NCBI RefSeq assembly: GCF_039555335.1
Contig: NC_092631.1
Location: forward strand, 5,175,501 to 5,239,500
DNA from: Amphiura filiformis
Taxonomy: Eukaryota > Echinodermata > Ophiuroidea > Amphilepidida > Amphiuridae
Length of the DNA stretch: 64,000 bases
Direction of reading: 5' to 3'
The stretch's first letter is position 1. Every line of letters starts with the position of its first letter. A model generated the notes under the pieces. It was not told where the DNA came from, ran no database searches, and saw only the letters and a program-made list of their open reading frames with translations. The position numbers and the translations under genes are program-made. Positions 63,939 to 64,000 of this stretch are shown here, piece by piece.

Positions 63939-64000
63939 ATACTACTCCAACATTAGTTCAGGCTCAGATTCTAATTCTAGAATCTAAGGTTCAGGAGGGT

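Overview
This window looks like an AT-rich, repeat-laden animal nuclear genome. It contains one recognisable host gene, a secernin (SCRN, peptidase family C69), on the + strand from base 14474 to 54658. The gene has five coding exons with GT-AG splice sites and introns of 16.6, 16.0, 4.6 and 1.9 kb. Long introns, CR1/L2-like LINEs with a GCGCTATA 3' end, dense short terminal-inverted-repeat (TIR) elements and frequent TAGGCCTA-type motifs fit an invertebrate deuterostome, most likely an echinoderm or hemichordate. That placement is inference; the species cannot be fixed from the sequence. There are no bacterial operons, CRISPR arrays, rRNA genes or convincing functional tRNA genes.

Layout. 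1-4.13 kb: satellite built on a TGATAGC core, with three successive higher-order periods (49, 60 and 67 bp). 4.14-5.52 kb: a TIR element, a gap, then the same satellite in inverted orientation. 5.6-6.45 kb: a 5'-truncated LINE. 6.5-14.4 kb: 5' flank of the gene with several TIR elements, including two hAT-type ones (one nested in an older element) and a TTAA foldback. A weak candidate for a non-coding first exon ends at 10804. 14.43-14.63 kb: coding exon 1.

Intron 1 (14.6-31.2 kb) holds nested TIR elements, a Tc1/mariner-type MITE, a LINE 3' end, a second TGATAGC-family array and a hairpin element. Exon 2 is at 31.25-31.43 kb. Intron 2 (31.4-47.4 kb) holds a 26-bp satellite rich in the CRE octamer TGACGTCA, an almost full-length but broken antisense LINE, a tandem repeat with DR1 motifs, a 1.7-kb TIR element filled with ten 151-bp tandem units, and a CpG-rich patch. 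Exon 3 is at 47.4-47.6 kb, exon 4 at 52.19-52.35 kb and exon 5 at 54.20-54.66 kb. Introns 3 and 4 carry more MITEs, one a three-level nest. 54.7-64 kb is 3' flank with TTAA elements, a deeply nested transposon complex (60.16-63.03 kb), a GAT/ATC microsatellite and a terminal foldback.

The spliced secernin is 385 residues, in frame across every junction and free of stops. Two things are odd. Residue 6 is Gly where human SCRN3 has its N-terminal nucleophile Cys6. The middle and C-terminal parts are also shorter than in vertebrate secernins, within exons, so this does not reflect missed exons. No cluster of genes forming a new system was found. The strongest unusual signals are the Cys-to-Gly change, the CRE-bearing satellite inside the gene, and the TIR element that carries its own satellite.
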